From an uncultured Collinsella sp. (lineage in GTDB: Bacteria > Actinomycetota > Coriobacteriia > Coriobacteriales > Coriobacteriaceae), in NCBI GenBank assembly GCA_937896835.1, contig CALBOJ010000105.1, forward strand, positions 1 through 62,866: a stretch of 62,866 nt of DNA, read 5' to 3'. Below the pieces are notes generated by a model. It did not search any database. It had not been told where the DNA came from and was given only the letters and a program-made list of their open reading frames with translations. The translations under genes were made by a program, and so were the position numbers. Below are positions 51,513 through 60,462 of the stretch, piece by piece. The first letter of the stretch is position 1; the number at the start of each line of letters is the position of its first letter.

Positions 51513-52517
51513 CTAACGCAACATGTGCGCGACCAGCTCGGCGCGTGTGCCGATGCCAAGCTTTGCGTATACGCCGGATAGGCGGTTTTTGACGGTGCCC
51601 GGCGATACTCCCATATGGCGTGCGATTTCAGCGTTGGTCCATCCGCGGCAGGCGAGCATGGCCATGGTGAACTCTGTGGTCGTTAAATCGTCGGCAACGT
51701 CCTCGCCCGAATCGGGGTTGTGGATGCGCCGCCAACCGTAGCTGAAGCGGTATGTGATCTCGATGATGCGAGCGAAATCGTCGGGGTATTGCGTTTTTAG
51801 GCACGCCTCGATGAGCCCCTGTAAAAGGCCGTGGTGCTCGCCGATGAGCTCGATAAGGCCGTCGGGACGCGCAATGTTCCAAGCAGCTCCGAAATGCGTC
51901 CTTGCGGCGTCGACGTCTTTGAGACTCATGCAGGCCATAGAAGCTGCCAGGTGCAGGAACAGTTCCGAGATGGGATAGCTTCCCTGTTTCATGATCAGGG
52001 CGTTTTCCGCCATGCCCAGACTGCGGCCATATTCGCCGCGCAGGTACAGGGCATGCGCCATCACGTAGCTGGCGAACAGGCGCAGGCCTTCGGGCAGATG
52101 CGCCGCAAGCGGATAAAACTCTTCGGCGGAATACGGGGAAGGCAAGTGCAGCAGGACGCTCGCGGCCGAGGCGAACAGGATATGCGTGGCGTGGACGGCG
52201 GGTGATTCCTCGTCGGCCGGCGTATCGAGGATGCCAGCAAGGCAACGGCGGGCATCGGCGATACGGTTGAGCGACAGACTGGCATATCCGCAGATAAAGC
52301 ATGCGGAATAGCGCAGTGCGGGGTCGGTGGCGTCAAGATAGGGGCGTGCTGTCTTGGCGGCGAGTGCGGCCTGTCCGCGAAAGTACAGCGCTTCTGCCGT
52401 GGCGATGGCGCGTGAATCGGGGTCGGAAATGCCTGCAACCGCAGCGTCAATCTGCCCCGGCACAAAGGCGGTGCACATCAACGGCATGGGAACGCATGGG
52501 TAGCCATCGCAGTCCAT
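51513..52517 (-). CDS. LuxR-type regulator with helical-repeat body
   Basis: A 334-residue protein. The C-terminal 60 residues are a LuxR helix-turn-helix: TEFTMAMLACRGWTNAEIAR followed by HMGVSPGTVKNRLSGVYAKL. The first 260 residues are alpha-helical repeats resembling TPR sensors (AIATAEALYFRGQAALAA..., RLFASYVMAHALYLRGEY). It has no ATPase motifs. I start at ATG 52517 with GGGAGATGGAAG upstream; a longer frame to 52553 exists. It lies upstream of the surface protein in the same direction and may control it. Confidence 0.8.
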   Translation of the reverse strand: MDCDGYPCVPMPLMCTAFVPGQIDAAVAGISDPDSRAIATAEALYFRGQAALAAKTARPYLDATDPALRYSACFICGYASLSLNRIADARRCLAGILDTPADEESPAVHATHILFASAASVLLHLPSPYSAEEFYPLAAHLPEGLRLFASYVMAHALYLRGEYGRSLGMAENALIMKQGSYPISELFLHLAASMACMSLKDVDAARTHFGAAWNIARPDGLIELIGEHHGLLQGLIEACLKTQYPDDFARIIEITYRFSYGWRRIHNPDSGEDVADDLTTTEFTMAMLACRGWTNAEIARHMGVSPGTVKNRLSGVYAKLGIGTRAELVAHMLR

Positions 52518-52599
52518 CTTCCATCTCCCAACAGCTGGCAACACTAGCAGCAATTGTACTCTTGTTGCTCGGGACTGGAATTTGTGGGTATCGCCTACG

Positions 52600-52692
52600 A
52601 TTGTGCCGAACGTATAAAGGGAGGTCCCCGGTATCTGCCGCGTGTGCTACGACCTCACGCCTAAGCCTGTCGGCACGGTCGAGTGGGAGTAA
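52600..52692 (+). other. short transcribed stretch ending CYDLTPKPVGTVEWE
   Basis: The + strand frame reads ICRVCYDLTPKPVGTVEWE-stop behind GGGAGGT and leads straight into a good terminator. There is no ATG, GTG or TTG at a suitable distance from GGGAGGT (only ATC at seven bases), so a separate gene is doubtful; it may be the preserved 3' end of a lost gene. The EWE-stop ending recurs elsewhere in the window. Confidence 0.3.
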
Positions 52693-52728
52693 ACTTCTAC
52701 TCTTTTGGGCGAATTGCATTGACGGAGA

Positions 52729-52767
52729 GGGGTCCCGCGCAAACGTGTGCGGGACCCCTTTCGTTTT
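52729..52767 (+). terminator. intrinsic terminator
   Basis: GGGGTCCCGC and GCGGGACCCC with a ten-base loop, followed by TTTCGTTTT on the + strand. It overlaps the 3' end of the sensor kinase gene. Confidence 0.8.
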
Positions 52768-53917
52768 ACTGTTCGGTTAATTCTGCGGATCGTTTTGGGA
52801 GGCTTGCGAGCATAGTGGTCCCGTTCTCGGAACTTGCTTCGACCTCTACAGCGCCACCGTGAAGCGCTGCAATCTCCCAAACGAGTGCTAGTCCGAGTCC
52901 TGCGCCGCCGTATGCCCTGCTGCGGGATTTGTCTAGACGAAAGAACGGCTGGAAGATGCTCTCTCGGTACTGCTTGGGTATTCCCGAGCCCTCATCTTTG
53001 ACTCGCAGGAACACGTGGCTGTCGTTGTCGCAGATGGAGACGTTGACAGTCGAGCCGGGGCGGCTGTAACGGATGGCATTTTCGACCAGGTTAAACACCA
53101 GCCGATAGAGGAGCGTGTCGCTCCCGATTACTAAAGCGTCTCCAGCACAATTGAGGGCTATGCCCTTATTTTCGGCAAGTGGCGCAAGGTCGGTGAGGAC
53201 CTCTTCGGACAAGGGACCAAGTTCCACATCGTCCTCGCAAGGAACGCTGCGCAGCTCACTCATCTCGAGCAATACCTTGGCCATTCGAGACATGCGCTCG
53301 GTTTGTTCTTGTAGCAGGCCGAGCAGCTCGGCTGTTTCGGGTTGCAAACCGGAGTGTTCGGAGATGAATAGTTCAATCTGTGCTTGCATAAGGGCGAGCG
53401 GGGTGCGCAGCTCGTGTGCGGCGTTGCCGGTAAACTGACGCTGTGCAGAGAACCCTTCGCCAAGACGAGCGATCATGTCGTTGAAAGAGGCGCTGCATCG
53501 TTGTAGCTCGGTGGGCACATCTTCATTGAGTCTGATTTCGCTTAGGTTGTCAGGTTGCACACGCTCAACCTGAGCTGCAAAAGCCCGTAGCGGTTTGAGT
53601 GCACGGCCGCTCACAAAGTATGCCAGCGCGCCGCCAAGGAGTGTGACTCCAGCCGTGATGTACCAGGCTGTCGCGCCAAAAGACTCCTGTGCGTCGTTTA
53701 CGACGATCGTGACCTTGTCATCGAGGGCTGCTTTCGTTGGGTCGAACGCCTGGAGCGAATCTTCGCCGGTTGCGTTAAAGGCCGAGATGTCGCTGCCGAT
53801 GGCATCCATGTAGCGCATGCCCGTATAGCCGACCAGGCAGTTCGTCAGCACGCATGCCGCACACGTGAGCAGTGCCGTCATAATCGTTATGCGCCATTGC
53901 AGCGAAAGCCCTTTCAT
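52766..53917 (-). CDS. sensor histidine kinase
   Basis: A 383-residue protein: two membrane helices (about 10-31 and 84-104) around a short extracellular loop, a HAMP-like linker, HisKA with the phospho-accepting His in TGNAAHELRTPLALMQ (about 168-176), and a HATPase domain (NLVENAIRYS, VKDEGSGIPKQY, GGAGLGLALVWEIAALHGG). It overlaps the response regulator by four bases (ATGA). Its partner is the OmpR-type regulator; the divergent redox operon is a likely target. Confidence 0.9.
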   Translation of the reverse strand: MKGLSLQWRITIMTALLTCAACVLTNCLVGYTGMRYMDAIGSDISAFNATGEDSLQAFDPTKAALDDKVTIVVNDAQESFGATAWYITAGVTLLGGALAYFVSGRALKPLRAFAAQVERVQPDNLSEIRLNEDVPTELQRCSASFNDMIARLGEGFSAQRQFTGNAAHELRTPLALMQAQIELFISEHSGLQPETAELLGLLQEQTERMSRMAKVLLEMSELRSVPCEDDVELGPLSEEVLTDLAPLAENKGIALNCAGDALVIGSDTLLYRLVFNLVENAIRYSRPGSTVNVSICDNDSHVFLRVKDEGSGIPKQYRESIFQPFFRLDKSRSRAYGGAGLGLALVWEIAALHGGAVEVEASSENGTTMLASLPKRSAELTEQ

Positions 53918-54588
53918 TCTCCATCCTCCATAACGTAGCCCTCTCCAATCCGATTGCGAATCGGGTCGTATCCCAAAGCGCCGCGCAACTTTTTTCGGAG
54001 CGACGAGATGTGAACGCGGGTTGCGTTGCTAAAGCTGTTCACACTGCTATCCCAAACGTGCTCGATAAGCTCCTCTTGACTTACCGGACGCCCCTGATTA
54101 AGCATCAGGTATTCCAAGATTCCCGTTTCCTTGCGTGTAAGAGATAGAGCCTCACTGTCCACGGAAGCGATGCGCGCCTTGGTGTCAAAGTTGAGCTTTC
54201 CGCAGGTTAATACTATGTCGCTTTGTGCGAAGCGCCTGAGGGTAAGGCTGCGGATCCTTGCCGCAAGTTCGTCCAGATGAAACGGCTTGGTAAGGTAATC
54301 GTTGGCGCCGGCATCGAGTCCGGCGACTTTATCGGATACTTCGCCACGTGCGGACAGAATCAGTACCTTGGTCTCGCAGTCGGTTTTCCTAAGTTTCCTG
54401 AGCACGGTCATGCCGTCGATACGGGGGAGATTGAGGTCGAGCACCACGAGGTCAAAGACTTCGACGCCCAGCAGGTCGAGCGCCTCCTGTCCATCGTGAC
54501 AGCAGTCGACGCTGTACGCCAAGTTTCGCAAGCTGCGCGCGATTGCATCGCACAGTGCTCGCTCGTCTTCGACGATCAAAATACGCAT
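53914..54588 (-). CDS. OmpR/PhoB-type response regulator
   Basis: A 224-residue protein: receiver domain MRILIVEDERALCDAIARSL, phospho-Asp in VVLDLNLPRIDG (about 51), switch Lys in YLTKPFHLDELAAR, and winged helix (LSLTRKETGILEYLMLNQGR, VHISSLRKKLRGALGYDPIR). AAGGAGA precedes the ATG at 54588. Divergent from the CXXC-peptide/redox operon by 87 bases, so the two may share a control region. Confidence 0.92.
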   Translation of the reverse strand: MRILIVEDERALCDAIARSLRNLAYSVDCCHDGQEALDLLGVEVFDLVVLDLNLPRIDGMTVLRKLRKTDCETKVLILSARGEVSDKVAGLDAGANDYLTKPFHLDELAARIRSLTLRRFAQSDIVLTCGKLNFDTKARIASVDSEALSLTRKETGILEYLMLNQGRPVSQEELIEHVWDSSVNSFSNATRVHISSLRKKLRGALGYDPIRNRIGEGYVMEDGE

Positions 54589-54675
54589 AACAGTCTCCTT
54601 GCACATTCCATATCGCGCTTAACACGGATTTTATAGCCGATATGGTCCAATGGTCGCGTAACGAAAGGAGTGGTC

Positions 54676-54825
54676 GTGTTGTTCAAAGCGGTAAAACCCG
54701 TGGTACAGGTCGCTTTGTTGATCGTCGGAATTGCCATGGTGTGCTTTGGTGTTATGCGTGGCGAGGCGGATGCCGTGCTGGCCAAAGCGATTAGGCTGTG
54801 CTTGGAGTGTATCGGAATTGGATAA
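54676..54825 (+). CDS. small CXXC-motif membrane peptide (CD1871A-like)
   Basis: A 49-residue single-pass membrane peptide: FKAVKPVVQVALLIVGIAMV is the helix, then GVMRGEADAVLAKAIRLCLE followed by CIGIG, with the Cys-Leu-Glu-Cys motif at the end. This is the pattern of CD1871A-type CXXC peptides that precede NapH-like ferredoxin and TlpA genes. The GTG at 54676 lies five bases after AAAGGAG. It overlaps the next gene by eight bases. It may relay electrons at the membrane. Confidence 0.7.
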   Translation: MLFKAVKPVVQVALLIVGIAMVCFGVMRGEADAVLAKAIRLCLECIGIG

Positions 54826-55729
54826 AAGAGAAAACACTGCGTCGCATGTTTTGGCCCGATTTCGCGGATTCATTCAGGCGGCGGCGACGCTTGCGACCAA
54901 TATTCATCTGCCCAATTTTGCCAAGGGAGGCATTTACCAAGGGGCGGGCAAGGCCGTCTGTGTGCCGGGACTCAACTGCTACTCGTGTCCGGCGGCTTCG
55001 GGTGCGTGTCCCATCGGCTCGTTTCAGTCGGTGGTGGGCTCGTCTAAGTTTAGCTTTTCGTATTACGTCACCGGAACGCTCATTCTGATCGGCGTACTGT
55101 TGGGGCGTTTTGTATGCGGCTTTTTGTGCCCGTTTGGATGGCTGCAGGAACTTCTACACAAGATTCCCGGCAAAAAGCTATCAACGAAAAAGCTCAAGCC
55201 GCTCACGTACATCAAGTATGCCGTGCTGCTGTTTGCCGTGGTGCTGCTGCCTGTCTTGGTGGTCAACGATGTGGGCATGGGCGACCCGTTCTTTTGCAAG
55301 TACATCTGCCCACAGGGCGTGCTCGAGGGTGCGATTCCGCTGTCCATCATGAATACGGGAATCCGCTCCGCGCTGGGAAAGCTCTTTACCTGGAAGCTCG
55401 CGATCCTCATTGCGGTTGCGGTGCTGAGCGTGTTGTTCTACCGCCCCTTCTGCAAATGGATCTGCCCCCTCGGTGCGTTTTATGCGCTCATGAACAAGGT
55501 GTCGTTGTTGGGGATTCAGGTTGACCAGTGCAAATGCGTTTCGTGCGGCAAGTGCGCCAAGGTGTGTCTGATGGACGTGGACGTTACGCGTACGCCCGAC
55601 CATGCCGAGTGCATTCGTTGCGGCAAATGCGTGGGTGCGTGCCCCGTCGATGCCATTAGCTTTCGCTACGGGCTGGGCGTGACGGGCGACAAGACCGCGC
55701 AGTCCGCGCAGGACTGCGAAAACAAATAG
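54818..55729 (+). CDS. NapH-like membrane 4Fe-4S protein
   Basis: A 303-residue protein starting at a TTG that overlaps the CXXC peptide. Conserved cysteine blocks: VPGLNCYSCPAASGACPIGS, CGFLCPFGWLQELL, CKYICPQGVLEGAIP, FCKWICPLGAFYAL and two ferredoxin clusters (CKCVSCGKCAKVC, CIRCGKCVGACPVDA). About five membrane helices lie between. NapH/NosR-type proteins pass electrons from the quinone pool or cytosol outward, here presumably to the thioredoxin-like lipoprotein downstream. Confidence 0.88.
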   Translation: MDKRENTASHVLARFRGFIQAAATLATNIHLPNFAKGGIYQGAGKAVCVPGLNCYSCPAASGACPIGSFQSVVGSSKFSFSYYVTGTLILIGVLLGRFVCGFLCPFGWLQELLHKIPGKKLSTKKLKPLTYIKYAVLLFAVVLLPVLVVNDVGMGDPFFCKYICPQGVLEGAIPLSIMNTGIRSALGKLFTWKLAILIAVAVLSVLFYRPFCKWICPLGAFYALMNKVSLLGIQVDQCKCVSCGKCAKVCLMDVDVTRTPDHAECIRCGKCVGACPVDAISFRYGLGVTGDKTAQSAQDCENK

Positions 55730-55762
55730 GTACCTATTAAGCTTCGATACAACGGAGGAACC

Positions 55763-56725
55763 ATGAAACTGTCGAAAATTGCGGCCCTGTTGATGCTGCC
55801 CGTGCTGGCGCTGACTCTCGCGGCGTGCTCTGCCCCCAAGGGCGACGCGAAGGATGCCACGAGCGGCGATGCGCAGATTGCCGAGCTTGTGGCACAAAAG
55901 CCGTCGAGCGCCGAGGAGGCGGCCGAGCTGTACCAGCAGCTGCTGCAAAAGGAAAACGAGATCTTTGCGAGCGATAACGCCCTATGGGAAAAGGTATTCA
56001 ATGCGGCAAATAAAGACTCGGCAATGATTGAGGACGGTAGCAATTACGGCGACTTTTTGCTTGATACCATCGAGGGCGCCAAGGATCAGTTTACGGCTGA
56101 CGAGCTCAAGACGCTTAAGGCCGGCGCACGGCAGGTCAAGGAGATCGAGGATAAGCTCATGGCGCTGGAGAAGGAGTTTCCCGGATGCGGCAGCACGCCC
56201 GGCGAGGGGGAGAGCGTCGATGCCTCGACCGCAGGCATGACCAACGGCGAGAGCGGGGAGACGAAGTTCCCCAGCTTTAAGGGCAAGGACTTGGACGGCA
56301 ACGATGTAAACAGCGACGAGCTGTTCTCCAAGAACAAGGTCACCGTCATGAACTTCTGGTTTACCACCTGCAAGCCGTGCGTGGGAGAGCTGGGCGATCT
56401 GGAGAAGCTCAACAAGGAGCTTGCCGAGAAGGGCGGCCAGGTCGTGGGCGTTAATTCCTTTACGCTCGATGGCAACAAAGACGAGGTGGCCGATGCCAAG
56501 GACGTGCTTTCCAAGAAGGGCGTGACGTATAAGAACATCTGGTTTAAGTCGGACAGCGAGGCCGGAAAGTTCACCTCCAACCTGTACTCGTTCCCGACCA
56601 CCTACGTGATCGACCAGAACGGTAACATTGTGGGAGAGCCGATCATGGGCGGCATCAACTCCGCTGAGCAGCGCGAGGCGCTCAACAAACTGATCGATCA
56701 GGCACTCGCGAAGAGCGAACAGTAA
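55763..56725 (+). CDS. TlpA/ResA-like thiol-disulfide lipoprotein
   Basis: A 320-residue lipoprotein: signal peptide LLMLPVLALTLAACSAPKG with a lipobox (LAAC), a helical region of about 120 residues, then a TlpA thioredoxin domain (FPSFKGKDLDGNDVNSDELF, active site FTTCKPCVGELGDL with C-K-P-C, and FPTTYVIDQNGNIVGEP). It would act outside the membrane on protein disulfides. GGAGG precedes the ATG. The helical N-terminal part is unusual for a ResA-like protein. Third gene of the redox operon. Confidence 0.88.
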   Translation: MKLSKIAALLMLPVLALTLAACSAPKGDAKDATSGDAQIAELVAQKPSSAEEAAELYQQLLQKENEIFASDNALWEKVFNAANKDSAMIEDGSNYGDFLLDTIEGAKDQFTADELKTLKAGARQVKEIEDKLMALEKEFPGCGSTPGEGESVDASTAGMTNGESGETKFPSFKGKDLDGNDVNSDELFSKNKVTVMNFWFTTCKPCVGELGDLEKLNKELAEKGGQVVGVNSFTLDGNKDEVADAKDVLSKKGVTYKNIWFKSDSEAGKFTSNLYSFPTTYVIDQNGNIVGEPIMGGINSAEQREALNKLIDQALAKSEQ

Positions 56726-56741
56726 GTCCGAATGTGACAAA

Positions 56742-56774
56742 GGTGTGACAAAGGGGCTGTCCCTTTGTCACACC
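56742..56774. repeat. TGTGACAAAGG palindrome, copy 1
   Basis: GGTGTGACAAAGGG and CCCTTTGTCACACC are perfect 14-base arms with a five-base loop, with an extra direct copy AATGTGACAAAGG just before. The same motif ends the ABC transporter gene at 60171. Confidence 0.8.
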
Positions 56775-56917
56775 TTCGATGCTATGTGCGGGATGGTGCG
56801 CCATGCGGCGCGCCGTCCCGTTTTCTGTTCGTTACATTCCTTGCTGGTACCGACAAAAAAGCTGATAGAGTAGGTCAAACGCGTTGGATGCGAACGGCGG
56901 GGGAGAGGTTGCCGTCC

Positions 56918-59900
56918 ATGCTGGATCTCAGAGATATTTGCAAAAGGTACGTTACGCAGTCGTTTACGCAGGTAGCGCTCGACAGCGTAAGCCTGTCTTT
57001 TCGCGATAACGAGTTTGTAGCCATCCTGGGTCCCTCGGGTTCGGGTAAAACTACGATGCTCAACGTCATTGGTGGACTCGACCATTTCGATTCCGGCGAC
57101 CTGCTGATCGATGGCATCTCGACCAAGGACTTCAGCGACCGCGATTGGGACGCCTATCGTAACAATCGCATCGGCTTTGTGTTCCAGAGCTATAACCTCA
57201 TTCCGCATCAGACCATTTTGGAAAACGTGGAGCTGGCGCTTACGCTCACGGGCGTGGGGCGTGCCGAGCGCCGCCAGCGTGCGCGCAAGGCGCTCGAGGC
57301 AGTTGGCCTGGGCGAGCACGTTGACAAGCGCCCGAGCCAGCTTTCGGGCGGGCAGATGCAGCGCGTCGCCATCGCCCGCGCCTTAATCAACGATCCCGAG
57401 ATTGTGCTGGCTGACGAGCCGACCGGCGCCTTGGACTCAACGACATCCGTACAGGTCATGGATTTGCTCAAGGATGTTGCGCGCGATCATTTGGTCATCA
57501 TGGTCACGCACAATCCCGAGTTGGCATACAGGTACGCCACACGCATCGTCACCCTGGCGGACGGCAAGATCACCGACGATTCAGATCCCTTTGATGCTAC
57601 CGAGGCCGCGCGTCGCGAGGCCAAGCCCACGCGCAAAACCTCGATGAGCTTTGTGACGGCGCTGGGGCTTTCTGCCCGAAACCTCATGACCAAGAAGGGC
57701 CGTACGGCCATGACTGCCTTTGCGGGTTCGATTGGCATTATTGGCATCGCAGCGATTCTGGCGCTGTCCAACGGCGTAAACGGCTACATCAAAAAGGTCG
57801 AGGAGGACACGCTCTCGAGCTACCCGCTTACGATTTCCAAACAAGATTATGACCTGTCATCCATGATGGGCGGGAATGGGACTGCGGATGAGGAGGCGTC
57901 CAAGGGCGAGGGCTCGTCTGACGGCGCCACCGGCGGCAAGGCTAAGGGAACCGATACGATTCCCGTGGTCACGGCCGTAAAGGATATGTTCGCAAGCGTT
58001 AAATCTAACGATATGACGAGCTTTAAGACATGGCTTGACGACGGCGGCAACGGTATCGACAAAGAGGTCAACGCTATCCAGTATGGTTACGGTGTGACGC
58101 CGGTTGTCTATCGTTTGAACGAGGGCGACGAGAAGCCCGTCCGGCTTGTCCCCAACGCTATGACCGAGGCCATGAGCGGAGGCGCGAGCTCGGCGGCAAC
58201 GGTGAGCATGGAGTCCATGGGGACCTCGGTCTTTAACGAAATGATTGACGACCAGAGTCTGCTCGATAGCCAGTACGATGTCGTTGCCGGCCATTGGCCT
58301 ACGTCCGCCAACGAGGCTGTGATGGTGCTTTCGAGCCGCGGCACAGTGGGCGACTACACGCTCTACAGCATCGGCGCGCTGGATATCGATGAGCTCAACG
58401 GCCTGGTTAACAGCGCCATGACGGCTGACGGCAGGGTCGAGACGCCCAAGAGCGGCACCGACTTTACCTACGACGATGCGCTGTCCACGACGTTTAAGGT
58501 GCTGTCGCCGGCAGATGCCTATCGCAAAAATGAAGAGACCGGCATGTGGACTGACATGTCTGGCGATGCCGACTTTATGGCGGCCAAGGTTGCCGACGGC
58601 ATTGACGTGCGCATTGTGGGCGTGGTGCGACCCAACGAGACGGCCAACGCGAGCGCATTATCCCCGGGCATTGCCTATACGCATGCGCTGACATGCCAGC
58701 TTATGAAGCGCGCCGCCGATTCGCAGATCGTGCAGGAGCAGCTTGCCCACCCCGAGACGGATGTCTTTACGGGCAAAACCTTTGACGAGTTGCAAGGTGA
58801 GGCCAAGCAAGGCGTGGATCTGGGCAGTATGTTCAGTGTGGACGAGGCGGCGCTGAAGAGCGCGTTCTCGTTCGATGCATCTGCGCTCTCGGGCGCGGCG
58901 GGCGGTGTCGACCTTTCTGGTATCGATTTGTCCGGGCTGAACATTGACCTTTCGGGCGTTGGTAAGGACATCGACTTTAGTGACATCATGGCCAAAGCGC
59001 CGGCCCCCGATTTCTCGGGTATCTTTGACGGTCTGGAACTTGCGCCCGAGCAAATGAAGCAGGTGGGAACACTAGCCAACCAGCTGTTTGAGGGCTTTTT
59101 GCGGTCTGATCAGTTTAAGGAGCTGACACCCGATGATCTTAAGGACGCGTCAAAGCTTGCCGCCGCGTTCTCGACGTATCTTGAGAACGATACGGCAGCT
59201 CAGCAAATCCTGGCCCAGCTCAAAGCGCTCGGCGGCGATGCCATGGCCGAGCGCCTGCGGCAGGCGATGACCGACTATGTGCAAAAGCAACTGGCTCCGT
59301 ATCTGCAGCAGGCTATGGATCAGGTGATGAAGGCAATCAGCGAGCAGATAGCGTCGACGGTATCGTCCCAGCTCAAGGCGGGCGCGGCAGGGCTCATGGA
59401 CCAGATGGCGACGCAGATGTCTTCGAGTTTTGCCAACCTGGCGAGCGCCATGCACGTGGATGCGAGTGCCTTTGCTCATGCTATCCACTTCAACATGGAC
59501 GCCGAGGACCTGAGTTCGCTCATGATGAGCTATGCCAAGGCGTCGAAGCTCACCTACGATAACAATCTGACCACGCTGGGCTATGCGGATGAGGCAGACC
59601 CCATCTCGGTTAAGATTTTCCCGCGCGACTTTGAGGCCAAGGAGCGCGTGCTCGATCACATCGATGCGTACAACAAGCAGGTCAAAGCTGCCGGCCACGA
59701 TGAACAGGCAATCTCGTACACCGACTACATGGGTATCATCATGGGTTCGGTGACCGACATCGTGAACACCATCAGCTTGGTGCTCATCGCATTCGTGAGC
59801 ATCAGCCTGGTCGTGAGCTCCATCATGATCGGCATCATCACCTACATCAGCGTACTGGAGCGCAAAAAGGAGATTGGCATCCTGCGCGCGATCGGCGCGT

Positions 59901-60172
59901 CAAAGCGCAACGTGGCCAACGTATTCAATGCCGAGACCTTTATCGAGGGCCTCATTGCCGGCGTCTTTGCCATTGTCGTTGTGGTGCTCGTGAGTTTTCC
60001 GGTCAATGCCTGGGCGCTTGCGGCCAAACAGGTCCCCAACCTGATGAGCCTGCCCGTGCAGGATGCGCTGGTGCTTATTGCGATTTCGGTGCTGCTGACG
60101 GTCGTCGCCGGCCTGCTGCCTGCCCGCAGCGCATCCAAAAAAGACCCCGTAGAAGCCCTACGCTCCGAATAA
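56918..60172 (+). CDS. ABC transporter ATPase fused to FtsX/MacB-like permease
   Basis: A 1084-residue fusion. Residues 1-225 are the ATPase: GPSGSGKTTMLN (38-49), QLSGGQMQRVAIARAL and LADEPTGALDS. The first membrane helix follows near 265-290 (MTAFAGSIGIIGIAAILALS). A large extracellular region (about 290-930) includes DLSGIDLSGLNIDLSG repeats and helical parts. Three C-terminal helices (about 940-978, 1010-1035, 1048-1075) carry the FtsX fold (SIMIGIITYISVLERKKEIG, ILRAIGASKRNVANVFNAET). MacB-type pumps export peptides or lipoproteins or activate cell-wall hydrolases. GAGG precedes the ATG at 56918. Palindromes flank the gene. Confidence 0.85.
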   Translation: MLDLRDICKRYVTQSFTQVALDSVSLSFRDNEFVAILGPSGSGKTTMLNVIGGLDHFDSGDLLIDGISTKDFSDRDWDAYRNNRIGFVFQSYNLIPHQTILENVELALTLTGVGRAERRQRARKALEAVGLGEHVDKRPSQLSGGQMQRVAIARALINDPEIVLADEPTGALDSTTSVQVMDLLKDVARDHLVIMVTHNPELAYRYATRIVTLADGKITDDSDPFDATEAARREAKPTRKTSMSFVTALGLSARNLMTKKGRTAMTAFAGSIGIIGIAAILALSNGVNGYIKKVEEDTLSSYPLTISKQDYDLSSMMGGNGTADEEASKGEGSSDGATGGKAKGTDTIPVVTAVKDMFASVKSNDMTSFKTWLDDGGNGIDKEVNAIQYGYGVTPVVYRLNEGDEKPVRLVPNAMTEAMSGGASSAATVSMESMGTSVFNEMIDDQSLLDSQYDVVAGHWPTSANEAVMVLSSRGTVGDYTLYSIGALDIDELNGLVNSAMTADGRVETPKSGTDFTYDDALSTTFKVLSPADAYRKNEETGMWTDMSGDADFMAAKVADGIDVRIVGVVRPNETANASALSPGIAYTHALTCQLMKRAADSQIVQEQLAHPETDVFTGKTFDELQGEAKQGVDLGSMFSVDEAALKSAFSFDASALSGAAGGVDLSGIDLSGLNIDLSGVGKDIDFSDIMAKAPAPDFSGIFDGLELAPEQMKQVGTLANQLFEGFLRSDQFKELTPDDLKDASKLAAAFSTYLENDTAAQQILAQLKALGGDAMAERLRQAMTDYVQKQLAPYLQQAMDQVMKAISEQIASTVSSQLKAGAAGLMDQMATQMSSSFANLASAMHVDASAFAHAIHFNMDAEDLSSLMMSYAKASKLTYDNNLTTLGYADEADPISVKIFPRDFEAKERVLDHIDAYNKQVKAAGHDEQAISYTDYMGIIMGSVTDIVNTISLVLIAFVSISLVVSSIMIGIITYISVLERKKEIGILRAIGASKRNVANVFNAETFIEGLIAGVFAIVVVVLVSFPVNAWALAAKQVPNLMSLPVQDALVLIAISVLLTVVAGLLPARSASKKDPVEALRSE

Positions 60173-60203
60173 TGTGACAAAGGGACAGTTCCTTTGTCAC
60201 ATT
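60171..60203. repeat. TGTGACAAAGG palindrome, copy 2
   Basis: AATGTGACAAAGG and CCTTTGTCACATT form 13-base arms with a seven-base loop, overlapping the stop codon of the ABC gene. It can act as a terminator, but its sequence identity with copy 1 suggests a dispersed element. Confidence 0.8.
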
Positions 60204-60221
60204 GAGTGGCTTGTAAATCGA

Positions 60222-60399
60222 GGTCTAATACTTTTCCCGAGAAGTGAACGAGTGAAAACGGGCCCCCGAAGTATCGGCGCTTTCGAGATGCAATTTCCTG
60301 CGGTTTTGCCAGTCAAATCCTGCGGGCTTGACGTCTAAAAATGTCGATGCTTCGGGGGTCCAAAAACGGTCGTTCACTTCTCGGGAAAAGTATTAGACC
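60222..60399. mobile_element. 178-bp element with perfect 30-bp inverted ends (MITE-like)
   Basis: Positions 60222-60251 and 60370-60399 are perfect inverted copies (GGTCTAATACTTTTCCCGAG... at the left end). Inner segments around CCCCCGAAG and CTTCGGGGG also pair, so the whole could fold into one long hairpin. There is no coding capacity. It may be a miniature inverted-repeat element or a long structured RNA. Confidence 0.7.
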
Positions 60400-60462
60400 C
60401 CGATTTTGCAAGGGCCCAATTACCGTTCGGCACGTTAAGAACTCCCTTTCCCCGCTTAATGC

